Positions 1-5,361 of a DNA stretch of 5,411 nucleotides are shown one piece after another (positions within the stretch are counted from its first letter, which is position 1; the number at the start of each line of letters is the position of its first letter). A model generated the notes under the pieces. It ran no database searches. It was given only the letters and a program-made list of their open reading frames with translations, and was not told the origin of the DNA. The translations under genes and the position numbers were made by a program. The stretch is from assembly GCA_030612945.1 (NCBI GenBank), contig JAUWMY010000214.1, forward strand, positions 1-5,411. Direction: 5' to 3'. The DNA comes from Desulfobacteraceae bacterium. Its GTDB lineage: Bacteria > Desulfobacterota > DSM-4660 > Desulfatiglandales > Desulfatiglandaceae.

Positions 1-188
1 ACAAGGACGGGCCCGATGATCTGGTTTACAACATTGTCAAGACCCTCTATGCCAACTGGCCTGAACTGGCAAAGGTCAAGAAGAAGGCCATTGAGGCGTC
101 TAAACCCGAAAATGCTGTCAAGGGCGCCCGCATTCCGGTGCATCCGGGCGCACTGCGCTATTACAAAGAAAAAGGCTACGTGAAGTAG
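1..188 (+). CDS. TAXI-family TRAP transporter solute-binding protein, C-terminal end (partial)
   Basis: The frame is open from base 3 and ends at TAG (186-188), giving the last 61 residues of a protein that begins before the window. The tail ends with HPGALRYYKEKGYVK, which matches the usual end of TAXI-type (TRAP-associated extracytoplasmic immunogenic) solute-binding proteins. In that family the protein is periplasmic, about 320-340 residues long with a signal peptide, binds a small organic anion or amino acid, and hands it to the membrane permease. Neither the signal peptide nor the ligand-binding residues lie in the window, so the substrate cannot be inferred. The next gene on the same strand is the matching fused TRAP permease, 223 bases downstream, which strongly supports the call. 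The long, structured gap to the permease is unusual for a co-transcribed pair. Confidence 0.85.
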   Translation, partial: KDGPDDLVYNIVKTLYANWPELAKVKKKAIEASKPENAVKGARIPVHPGALRYYKEKGYVK

Positions 189-194
189 CCGTGC

Positions 195-243
195 TGCCTG
201 AGTCCATCCGTCCGGATGTTCTTTGACAGCCTCCAGTCAGGCA
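195..243 (+). other. Weak stem-loop just after the binding-protein gene
   Basis: TGCCTGA (195-201) pairs with TCAGGCA (237-243) around an inner hairpin, CATCC (205-209) with GGATG (214-218). The inner stem is followed by TTCTTT, so it could act as a weak or partial terminator after the binding-protein gene, or as a 3' stabilising structure. TTGACA at 223-228 matches a perfect -35 box, but I see no good -10 box at normal spacing, so I do not call a promoter here. Confidence 0.3.
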
Positions 244-274
244 CACTCAAAGATAGTGCATGCCATTCATTAGC

Positions 275-311
275 TACCACCTCAAATGAGTCAAACTCAA
301 TTGAGGTGGTA
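275..311 (+). repeat. Near-perfect hairpin A in the binding protein-permease gap
   Basis: TACCACCTCAA (275-285) is the exact reverse complement of TTGAGGTGGTA (301-311). Inside, after one A/A mismatch, TGAG (287-290) pairs with CTCA (296-299) around a TCAAA loop. This gives about 15 paired bases in 37 nt. No T-run follows, so it is not a classical rho-independent terminator. A stable hairpin between a binding-protein gene and its permease can protect the upstream mRNA from 3' exonucleases and so raise the ratio of binding protein to permease. That role is an inference here. Confidence 0.7.
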
Positions 312-369
312 CTTGGTACTGGTTTAAAGGAATATTTTTCATACCAATACCCAATACCACCTAATTGAG
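296..369 (+). repeat. Long alternative hairpin B, mutually exclusive with hairpin A
   Basis: Bases 296-325 are imperfectly complementary to 341-369. CTCAATT (296-302) pairs with AATTGAG (363-369), G303 bulges, and AGGTGGTA (304-311) pairs with TACCACCT (355-362). The stem then continues with a few mismatches through TGG/CCA blocks to about 325/341, leaving a 15-base AT-rich loop (326-340). Hairpin B uses the right arm of hairpin A (301-311) and the left arm of hairpin C (360-368), so it cannot form together with either. The motif ACCACCT..TTGAG occurs three times, twice direct and once inverted, so the structure probably arose by local duplication and inversion. Confidence 0.6.
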
Positions 370-384
370 CATCATTCAATTAGG
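360..384 (+). repeat. Perfect 9-bp hairpin C before the permease ribosome binding site
   Basis: CCTAATTGA (360-368) and TCAATTAGG (376-384) are exact reverse complements around a seven-base loop, GCATCAT. The stem ends 14 bases before the AAAGGA Shine-Dalgarno element of the permease gene. Alone it leaves that element free. It competes with hairpin B for 360-368. As DNA, the dyad could instead be an operator. The sequence does not decide between these. Confidence 0.55.
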
Positions 385-398
385 ATAGCCACCAAGTG

Positions 399-404
399 AA
401 AGGA
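399..404 (+). promoter_or_regulatory. Ribosome binding site deciding the TTG start of the permease gene
   Basis: AAAGGA lies seven bases before TTG at 412. No in-frame ATG or GTG gives a comparable N-terminus. The first in-frame ATG upstream of the conserved core would remove the first predicted membrane segment. The non-ATG start together with the structured leader fits low permease output relative to the binding protein. Confidence 0.6.
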
Positions 405-411
405 TATAACA

Positions 412-2409
412 TTGGTTGATGGCGCAAGGAAGTTAGAATATAGAGACACAAGCAAGGAGAGCATTCTTGAATTCCTCCTGGCGCAGAAAAAAGGGCTGAG
501 ACATTATTGGCTGGAAGGGATACTCTGTGTGACGTCTCTGTCCTTGAGTGTGTACCACTTGTTTGTGGGCTATGCGGGCTCAATGGAGGCCCATGCTTTC
601 AGATCGACGCATCTTGCCTTCATAATGGTGCGCTGTTTTCTGATGCGTCCCCGGGGCCGCAAAAAATGGACCGATCCCAGAAACGCCTGGTTTGCCTTAG
701 ATATGTTTTTTGTGATCCTTACTGTAGCCATCCAGGTGTATACATTGTGGGATTTGGATGCGTTTACCTTGCGTGGAGGAGATCTTAGCCAGTGGGATAT
801 TGTTGCAGGCAGCGTACTTGTGGTATTGCTTCTCGAGGCGACCCGGCGTTGGGTGGGATGGGCAATGGTATCTATTGTGATATTTTTTCTTGCCCAGACT
901 GCATTTAGCGACTACTTCTTCTGGATTTTCTATGGTCCACCTACATCGTGGGACACCATGATGGATTTCTTCTTCATGCGCCAGGACGGTATCTATAGTA
1001 TTCCACTAATGGTAATGGCTACCTACATTTTCCTGTTTATCCTTTTTGGGGCCATTTTGGTGCGCTCCGGGGCCGGGCGTTTCTTTATCAACGTGGCCTT
1101 GGCACTGACCGGCAGCAGGGTGGGTGGACCGGCCAAGGCATCGGTTGTCAGTTCGTGCCTGATGGCCTCAGTCTCGGGCTCGGCCGTGGCCAATGTGGTT
1201 ACAACCGGCAGCTTCACAATTCCTCTGATGAAGCGCATCGGTTACAAACCCCACTTTGCTGGTGCTGTAGAGGCCTGCGCGTCATCAGGCGGTCAGATAA
1301 TGCCGCCTATCATGGGCGCTGCCGCCTTTATTATTGCTGAGTTTCTTAACATACCTTATCTACATGTGGCCCTGGCAGGCCTTTTCCCGGCGCTGATTTA
1401 CTTTTTTTCTATTTTTGTAATGGTGCATTTTGAGGCACGCAAACGTAATCTAACAACAATTCCCCAAGAGGAACTGCCCGTCTTTAAAGATGAGGTCAAG
1501 CGGGGTGGGCATCTCTTTTTGTCTATAGTGATCATCATTGCCTTGCTGGTCATTGGCTATACCCCAATGTTCGCGTCCTTCTGGGCAATACTCTCAATCC
1601 TGGTGTTGAGTTCCCTTCGTAAGGACACCCGCATGAGCCCTGTAGACATCCTGAGCGCCTTAGAGGAGGGCGCCCGTCTTGCGGTGCCGGTCTCCATTGC
1701 CTGTGCCTCGGCGGGCCTCATCATTGGCTGTGTGTTCGTCTCGGGGATGGGGCTTAAGTTCGCCAATATCATCGTCCAGTTGGCGGGAGGTAGCCTGTGG
1801 ATTGCGTTGATATTGACCATGATAGCCTCTCTTATCTTAGGTATGGGGCTTACCACCACAGCGGTTTATATCACCCTGGCCGCCCTGGTGATCCCGGCAT
1901 TGGTGCAGATGGGCGTGGCGCCCATTGCGGCCCATTTATTCGCCTTCTACTTCGGTCTGGTCTCGGCAATCACTCCGCCGGTGGCCTTGGCCGCATTTGC
2001 CGCGGCGGGCATAGCCGGTTCTAACCCCATGGTGACGGGGGTACATTCCTTTCGGCTGGGTATAGCCAAGTACGTGCTGCCCTTTGTTTTTGTGTTCGCC
2101 CCGGGCATGCTTTTTGTGGGGAATTGGCACCAGATAGTCCTGGCTATTATAGGCGGCTTTGCCGGTATATACGCGCTGACCATCACTACAGAGGGCTGGC
2201 TCCTGACACGGGTCAATTGGCCCATGCGGATTTTGATGGGTTTCTGTGCCCTATTGTTCTTCGTTCCCGGCCTGAATATAAGTCTCAGTAGTTGGACATT
2301 CAACCTGCCGCAGTGGGTGACCCAACTCATTGCCTGGGTAATTCTGGCCCCTGCAGTAGGTTTGCACTATACTCGAAATCGCGAGACTGTTCAGGAGGTT
2401 CCTGCATGA
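412..2409 (+). CDS. TRAP transporter fused permease (4TM/12TM, DctQ-DctM type)
   Basis: This 665-residue integral membrane protein is the permease of a TAXI-TRAP transporter. It should use an ion gradient to move the ligand delivered by the periplasmic binding protein across the inner membrane. Hydrophobic segments near residues 33-53, 94-112, 127-145 and 150-170 form the small-subunit-like part, with the LEATRR motif at 141-146 characteristic of fused permeases. The DctM-type core spans about 190-570. It includes GGPAKASVVSS (238-248), the glycine/serine-rich MASVSGSAVANVVTTGSFTI (251-270), AGAVEACASSGGQIMPPI (283-300), GMGLTTTAVYITLAALVIP (477-495) and SAITPPVALAAFAAAGIAG (518-536). Further hydrophobic segments near 573-592, 606-622 and 633-650 form a C-terminal extension. 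The length is normal for the fused family (about 620-700). It starts at TTG with an AAAGGA site seven bases upstream. It follows the TAXI binding-protein gene and overlaps the next small gene by ATGA. Confidence 0.95.
   Translation: MVDGARKLEYRDTSKESILEFLLAQKKGLRHYWLEGILCVTSLSLSVYHLFVGYAGSMEAHAFRSTHLAFIMVRCFLMRPRGRKKWTDPRNAWFALDMFFVILTVAIQVYTLWDLDAFTLRGGDLSQWDIVAGSVLVVLLLEATRRWVGWAMVSIVIFFLAQTAFSDYFFWIFYGPPTSWDTMMDFFFMRQDGIYSIPLMVMATYIFLFILFGAILVRSGAGRFFINVALALTGSRVGGPAKASVVSSCLMASVSGSAVANVVTTGSFTIPLMKRIGYKPHFAGAVEACASSGGQIMPPIMGAAAFIIAEFLNIPYLHVALAGLFPALIYFFSIFVMVHFEARKRNLTTIPQEELPVFKDEVKRGGHLFLSIVIIIALLVIGYTPMFASFWAILSILVLSSLRKDTRMSPVDILSALEEGARLAVPVSIACASAGLIIGCVFVSGMGLKFANIIVQLAGGSLWIALILTMIASLILGMGLTTTAVYITLAALVIPALVQMGVAPIAAHLFAFYFGLVSAITPPVALAAFAAAGIAGSNPMVTGVHSFRLGIAKYVLPFVFVFAPGMLFVGNWHQIVLAIIGGFAGIYALTITTEGWLLTRVNWPMRILMGFCALLFFVPGLNISLSSWTFNLPQWVTQLIAWVILAPAVGLHYTRNRETVQEVPA
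2393..2398 (+). promoter_or_regulatory. Strong ribosome binding site for the small membrane protein
   Basis: AGGAGG sits inside the end of the permease gene, seven bases before ATG at 2406. Such a perfect Shine-Dalgarno with ideal spacing supports the short downstream frame as a real gene and fixes its start at the ATGA overlap, rather than at in-frame upstream alternatives such as ATG near 2292. Confidence 0.75.
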
Positions 2410-2591
2410 GTACGCAAAGGATGATAGAATGGCTGGCCCTGGCGGCAACGGCAGTGCTTTTGATGGTCATAAAGTGGTTGCATATGGGGGTGATACACTA
2501 CAACTGGTTCATGATTATTCTTATTGCATGGTGCCTGGGCCTGGTGGTTTTTTTTCGAGTTATCTCTTCACCATACAGAGAAAAGGAATAG
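2406..2591 (+). CDS. Small two-helix membrane protein, TRAP operon
   Basis: This 61-residue protein starts at ATG 2406, overlapping the permease stop by four bases (ATGA) and preceded by a perfect AGGAGG, so it is almost certainly translated and coupled to the permease. It has two hydrophobic stretches, about residues 9-25 (WLALAATAVLLMVIKWL) and 34-53 (WFMIILIAWCLGLVVFF), joined by a short loop MGVIHYN. A charged tail SSPYREKE follows. No cleavable signal peptide or known catalytic motif is visible. I do not recognise the family. The fused permease already contains the small-subunit-like helices, so this is not an obvious DctQ replacement. It could be an accessory or assembly subunit of the transporter. 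That function is inferred from position and topology only. Confidence 0.75.
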   Translation: MSTQRMIEWLALAATAVLLMVIKWLHMGVIHYNWFMIILIAWCLGLVVFFRVISSPYREKE

Positions 2592-2606
2592 CTTATCCTT
2601 TTTCTC
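2578..2606. terminator. Candidate bidirectional terminator between convergent genes
   Basis: GAGAAAAGG (2578-2586) pairs with CCTTTTTCTC (2597-2606), and ATA (2588-2590) with TAT (2594-2596), around a GCT loop. Bulges occur at A2587 and in the T-run. The A-rich left arm and T-rich right arm give a U-tract in either direction. The hairpin overlaps the last codons and stop of the small membrane gene and ends seven bases before the convergent creatininase-like gene. The stem is AT-rich, so strength is doubtful. Confidence 0.4.
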
Positions 2607-2613
2607 CTGCTAA

Positions 2614-3402
2614 TCAAGCAGACAAAGGAATTTTTTTAAATTCGTCTATAAAATTGGATGTGTATTCAACCCAGCGATGGATTATTTCCTCACCTTTGTT
2701 TTTCGTAGCTCCACTTGGATCACCCATGACCCCAGTATCTGTTAGTTCCTTTGACATTCTAAATATCTCAACATGGTAGCCCTGGAATTTACACCTTCGT
2801 GAAGTTTCCATCTCAATAGAATCAGGTTCCGATTTTAAGAAGCCTTTCCTTGCCCTGGACATATCCACAAGGTCCGGTCGGAGGGCTAACATAACCGAAG
2901 TCATTATTTCCCCGGCGTGTTTAAATACTTTTTCATTCAATTCCCCAATATCTTTTCCCATTTCATTTGCTAGTTTCCACAGATTGATCATTCCCGCTAT
3001 GCCCAAACCCTTTTTCCTCAGTTCGGTGCCAATGGAATATATAGGCTCTTCATTGCCTACGTGGGGATTAATAAACAGAAATCGTCTCATACCATTTTGT
3101 ACAAGGGTCATACAGAGCTCTCTCAGGGCCTGTATCAGTGTTTCCATGCTCAGGTTCAACGTCCCAGGAAAGGTGGAATGCCAGTTCGAATAGCCTATAT
3201 TAATTAGGGGTGCCACAAGTACATTAGAGACCTCAGAAACCCTTTTTGCCACTTCTAAAGCAACGATAGAATCCGTTGCCATGGGGAGGTGTAATCCCTC
3301 TTGTTCGACAGAACCAACGGGCATAAGGATAGTGTCACAGTCTTTTGCAATGGCCTCAAACTGCGGCCAGGTCATTTCCTCTAAGCATTTTGTCTTGGGC
3401 AT
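2614..3402 (-). CDS. Creatininase-superfamily amidohydrolase with altered active site
   Basis: This 262-residue protein has the usual length for the creatininase/creatinine amidohydrolase superfamily, cytoplasmic metal-dependent enzymes that open cyclic or linear amides. Motifs in order: PVGSVEQEGLHLPMATD (28-44), GYSNWHSTFPGTLNLS (70-85), INPHVGNEE (111-119), KHAGEIMTSVML (161-172) and TGVMGDPSGATKNKG (223-237). Retained likely ligands by family alignment are E33, D44 and H114, with H162 also kept. The canonical EQHG is EQEG here (His to Glu35), NGHGGN is NPHVGN, and HAGxxETS ends MTS (Glu to Met167). Metal binding and activity may therefore differ. A longer frame begins at 3504, but its first 34 residues show no family similarity, and ATG 3402 gives the normal N-terminus. 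The site before it is weak (GGAG 14 bases away). It converges with the TRAP operon, 22 bases from the small membrane gene. The substrate is unknown. Confidence 0.88.
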   Translation of the reverse strand: MPKTKCLEEMTWPQFEAIAKDCDTILMPVGSVEQEGLHLPMATDSIVALEVAKRVSEVSNVLVAPLINIGYSNWHSTFPGTLNLSMETLIQALRELCMTLVQNGMRRFLFINPHVGNEEPIYSIGTELRKKGLGIAGMINLWKLANEMGKDIGELNEKVFKHAGEIMTSVMLALRPDLVDMSRARKGFLKSEPDSIEMETSRRCKFQGYHVEIFRMSKELTDTGVMGDPSGATKNKGEEIIHRWVEYTSNFIDEFKKIPLSA

Positions 3403-3450
3403 TTTGCTTTCTTTTTCTCCTATGCTTATAGATCTATAGCGAAAACATAA

Positions 3451-3471
3451 GCGGCTTAAGCGAAAAGCCGC
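3451..3471. repeat. GC-rich perfect hairpin in the creatininase-like gene leader
   Basis: GCGGCTT (3451-3457) and AAGCCGC (3465-3471) pair perfectly around AAGCGAA. On the minus strand the hairpin lies in the presumed 5' leader, 48 bases before the start codon, and is followed by TTATGTTTT. It could be an attenuator-like element or a 5' mRNA stabiliser. The T-run is broken, so I do not call a terminator. Confidence 0.45.
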
Positions 3472-3489
3472 GGAGTATCCTAAGAATTC

Positions 3490-3523
3490 AGTATATGATA
3501 ACAATTATCCACATAAAAGTATA
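3490..3523 (-). promoter_or_regulatory. Possible promoter and dyad for the creatininase-like gene
   Basis: On the minus strand two TATACT -10-like boxes lie at 3518-3523 and 3490-3495. Neither has a convincing -35 box at 16-18 bases (the best for the proximal box is TTTTAT at 3513-3518). Between them is a small dyad, GATAA (3497-3501) with TTATC (3505-3509), which could be an operator. Initiation from the proximal box would give a leader of roughly 80 bases that contains the 3451-3471 hairpin. The weak -35 limits confidence. Confidence 0.3.
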
Positions 3524-3530
3524 CCAAAAT

Positions 3531-3549
3531 CAGGGCATGAAATGCCCTG
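3531..3549. repeat. Perfect 8-bp hairpin, CAGGGCAT / ATGCCCTG
   Basis: CAGGGCAT (3531-3538) and ATGCCCTG (3542-3549) are exact reverse complements around GAA. It stands upstream of the possible creatininase-like gene promoter and about 75 bases before the long inverted repeat. It has no T-run on either side. It may be an operator dyad or part of the repeat-derived intergenic sequence. A tight three-base loop makes a structural RNA role possible but unproven. Confidence 0.4.
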
Positions 3550-3623
3550 TGACCGCACGGTAACGTCAAAGTAGATTCTAATTTGGTCAAACCTGGAGGA
3601 TTTGCTCTTCCAATAACGGGGCT

Positions 3624-3806
3624 CAAATCCGAAATCCGAATACCCCACCTGGGCGGGGAACAATATCAAAATTCGAAAATCAAATGACCAAAACATTTCG
3701 GGAACTTATACAATATTTACAGGATTTTTACATGTTTTGAATTTGGGATTTATGTCATTCGTATTTGTTTTACCGCTGAGGCGGGATATTTCGAGCTTCG
3801 GATTTT
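3624..3806. repeat. Imperfect long inverted repeat, AT-rich intergenic element
   Basis: The left arm (about 3624-3694) resembles the reverse complement of the right arm (about 3734-3806). Shared blocks are AAATCCGAA at the outer edge, a GC-rich core (CCCC..GGGCGGGG left, CCGC TGAG GCGG right, each itself a small hairpin), a matching CAAATGAC/CGAATGAC block, and AAAAC at the inner edge. About 39 bases separate the arms. The AAATCCGAAATCCGAAT-like wording recalls dispersed intergenic repeats I associate with Desulfobacterota and Planctomycetes genomes. That resemblance is from memory and needs a search. The frame on the minus strand through the left arm is low-complexity and not a credible gene. 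No transposase is present, so any mobility would need a helper. Confidence 0.55.
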
Positions 3807-3807
3807 C

Positions 3808-4020
3808 AGAAAATTAAATAAGCAAATAAGTTCTATTCATTCAACGTGTTATCTCTTTAAATGACTTAGTACTGTCTGTGACCGACTGTGCCGTCTTTCA
3901 GCAACCTGAAGTATAACCGCCATGGCAGCAATCCCCATCCTACGTCCTGGGCATTATGCACTTATCAATTGATTTCTTACGCGGGGTTTTAGGTGGATTG
4001 CCGATTTTCTGGGATAAGGC
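3808..4020. other. Intergenic stretch with no recognised content
   Basis: Neither strand has a credible gene. The longest frames are short, lack ribosome binding sites and show no recognisable motif. No tRNA-like cloverleaf, CRISPR-like repeat or strong hairpin is visible. Together with its flanks this makes up the roughly 900-base gap between the creatininase-like gene and the ligase gene. Confidence 0.5.
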
Positions 4021-4053
4021 TTGACTTGTTAATCGCGGCCACTATACGATAAT
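4021..4053 (+). promoter_or_regulatory. Sigma70-like promoter upstream of the SDR relic and ligase gene
   Basis: TTGACT (4021-4026) matches the -35 consensus in five of six bases. Possible -10 boxes are TATACG (4043-4048, 16-base spacer), TACGAT (4045-4050, 18-base spacer) and, with a long spacer, GATAAT (4048-4053). A purine-rich GAGGAGAACGGAGAAAG stretch follows at 4071-4087, resembling a ribosome binding site, but the TTG at 4088 reads only six codons. The promoter may originally have served the now broken SDR gene and could now drive the ligase frame through a leader of about 260 bases. Confidence 0.45.
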
Positions 4054-4125
4054 GTACAGTGCTTTGAATCGAGGAGAACGGAGAAAGTTGAAACACGATT
4101 TTTTTTAAGCCATGCTTAATCCAGG

Positions 4126-4257
4126 ATGCCTTCGAGAACGTATCTAAGAGTAAAAGGTAAAACTGTATTTGTCACAGAAAGTGCAGAATGGATAGCCGAG
4201 ATTGCAGCCCTGATGCTAGCCCAGGAGGGAGCGCAGCATTTAAGAAAAGTGAAGTAG
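4126..4257 (+). pseudogene. SDR oxidoreductase N-terminal relic
   Basis: A 43-codon frame reads MPSRTYLRVKGKTVFVTE at its start, then SAEWIAEIAALMLAQEGA, and ends in TAG soon after. The pattern K-G-K-T-V-x-V-T-x-S-A-x-x-I-x-x-x-x-A-x-x-L-A-Q-E-G-A matches the first beta strand, cofactor loop and first helix of classical short-chain dehydrogenases. Normal members read TGxxxGIG in the loop. Here it is TESAEWIA, so all three glycines are gone (Glu, Trp, Ala), which should abolish NAD(P) binding. After QEGA the normal second strand is missing and the frame stops. A full enzyme has about 250 residues. An in-frame TAA at 4117-4119 blocks extension upstream, and the ATG has no properly spaced ribosome binding site. 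I read it as a decayed fragment of a dehydrogenase once next to the ligase gene. Confidence 0.65.
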
Positions 4258-4306
4258 GGTATGAAACTGTACAAGCATTATAACAGGTTGTTGAGGAAAA
4301 AGAGCT

Positions 4307-4312
4307 AAGGAG
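4307..4312 (+). promoter_or_regulatory. Ribosome binding site of the ligase gene
   Basis: AAGGAG lies eight bases before ATG 4321, fixing that start over the internal in-frame ATG at 4333. It overlaps the stop of a 15-codon frame (4261-4308) that has no clear ribosome binding site of its own. Confidence 0.7.
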
Positions 4313-4320
4313 TTTGCAGT

Positions 4321-5361
4321 ATGTTGGTTAATATGGGCAGAATATTGAAGCAAACGGCTCTCAAATATGCCGACCGAACGGCAATAGTAAATATGGAACG
4401 TGACAGGCGGTTTACCTTCTGGCAGTTGCACGAGTTGACCAACAAACTGTGCAATTTGATTAAAGATAAATTTGGCCTTAATGAGGGGGACGTATACGCT
4501 ACTCTCCTTGAAAATGACAACATGGGGCTTTTTCATTTTTGGATGACCAAGTCCTCTGCTACCGCACTGTGGTTAGACATAAGGGAGTCTGTAGAAGAAC
4601 AACTCAACCAGATAGATTATGTCCAGCCCCGTTTGATCTTTATTGAAGCAAAGCTCCTGTCACAATACTACGAATATCTCCGCAATAGAGACATAAGCAT
4701 TGTATGTATGGACGCAACAAAAGAGGCCCTGCCAAATGTGCACTATTTCTGGGACCTGCTGGGTGAAGCATCCTCTATGGAACCTTCAATGGAGTATGTG
4801 GTAGACGATGTGGAACAGCATATCTGTCTCTTGAAATTTACCGGAGGTACTACTGGTAGGGCCAAGTGTGTCATGTTTTCATTATCAAATATTTTGAGCC
4901 CGGGCTGCAATCCAGTTCATTACTACGAAGTTTTACCATTCGATTATCCCAAGGCCTTGCTTTCGTCGCCAATAACCCATGTGGCGTCCGGCCAGATGGT
5001 GATTCCTGTGTATCTTAAAGGGGGTACAGTCGTTACGACTAACAAGGCGGATATTGAGAGAATGGGCAGGATTATTGAGCAGGAAAAAATAGACTTTATC
5101 TACACAATTCCCACAGTACTCTACCGCATGTTAGACACGAACATGCCCCGAGAATATGATCTCAGTAGCCTCAAGACCATAAGATACGGTGCATCCCCGA
5201 TTTCACCCTCCAAACTTGAAAGTTTGCTAAAGGAATTTGGGCAAATATTCGTGCAGGGATATGCCTCCACCGAGTGCTGGCCTCCTGCAACAGTCCTGGC
5301 GAGAAAGGATCCCGGAACGGACACCGAAGAGGAGATCAAGAGGCTGGGTTCAGTTGGATAA
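4321..5361 (+). CDS. AMP-binding acyl-CoA synthetase/ligase (ANL superfamily), cut by an in-frame stop
   Basis: The 346-residue frame is the N-terminal domain of an adenylate-forming enzyme that activates a carboxylic acid to acyl-AMP and then usually acyl-CoA. The start NMGRILKQTALKYADRTAIV (4-23) is typical of fatty-acid or aromatic-acid CoA ligases. The phosphate loop is FTGGTTGRAKCVMF (173-186), a variant of TSGTTGxPKGV with Pro to Ala and Gly to Cys. SPITHVASG (216-224) corresponds to the A4 region, YGASPIS (289-295) precedes the adenine pocket, and VQGYASTE (311-318) is the A5 motif with its TE. Family members have about 500-560 residues, and the C-terminal hinge, the YRTGD-type motif and the catalytic lysine are all absent because TAA ends the frame at RLGSVG. 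Ligase-like sequence resumes in the same frame. Either the gene is a recent pseudogene or the stop is a sequence error. The acid substrate cannot be told. Confidence 0.85.
   Translation: MLVNMGRILKQTALKYADRTAIVNMERDRRFTFWQLHELTNKLCNLIKDKFGLNEGDVYATLLENDNMGLFHFWMTKSSATALWLDIRESVEEQLNQIDYVQPRLIFIEAKLLSQYYEYLRNRDISIVCMDATKEALPNVHYFWDLLGEASSMEPSMEYVVDDVEQHICLLKFTGGTTGRAKCVMFSLSNILSPGCNPVHYYEVLPFDYPKALLSSPITHVASGQMVIPVYLKGGTVVTTNKADIERMGRIIEQEKIDFIYTIPTVLYRMLDTNMPREYDLSSLKTIRYGASPISPSKLESLLKEFGQIFVQGYASTECWPPATVLARKDPGTDTEEEIKRLGSVG

Noticed and set aside
223..257. Promoter with a perfect TTGACA at 223-228
   Set aside because: The nearest -10-like box, GATAGT (252-257), is 23 bases away, too far for a normal sigma70 promoter, and 17-18 bases downstream there is only a poor match.
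176..379. 67-codon minus-strand frame across the binding-protein/permease gap
   Set aside because: It starts at TTG with no ribosome binding site, runs through the inverted repeats and into the end of the binding-protein gene, and matches no family I know. The inverted repeats explain the sequence better, though an eroded gene fragment cannot be wholly excluded.
3403..3504. 34-residue N-terminal extension of the creatininase-like protein
   Set aside because: The added residues show no family similarity and the extension runs through the leader hairpin. ATG 3402 gives the usual family N-terminus and length.
3505..3696. 63-codon minus-strand frame in the intergenic region
   Set aside because: It translates the left arm of the AT-rich inverted repeat into low-complexity sequence, without a ribosome binding site or domain.
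4099..4119. TTAAGC-CAT-GCTTAA hairpin next to a T8 run, as a terminator
   Set aside because: The T-run precedes the stem on the plus strand. On the minus strand the stem would be followed by A, not T. The order is wrong for a rho-independent terminator in either direction.
4261..4308. 15-codon frame just before the ligase, as a leader peptide
   Set aside because: There is no good ribosome binding site and no run of one amino acid or paired hairpins that would suggest attenuation. It probably occurs by chance.
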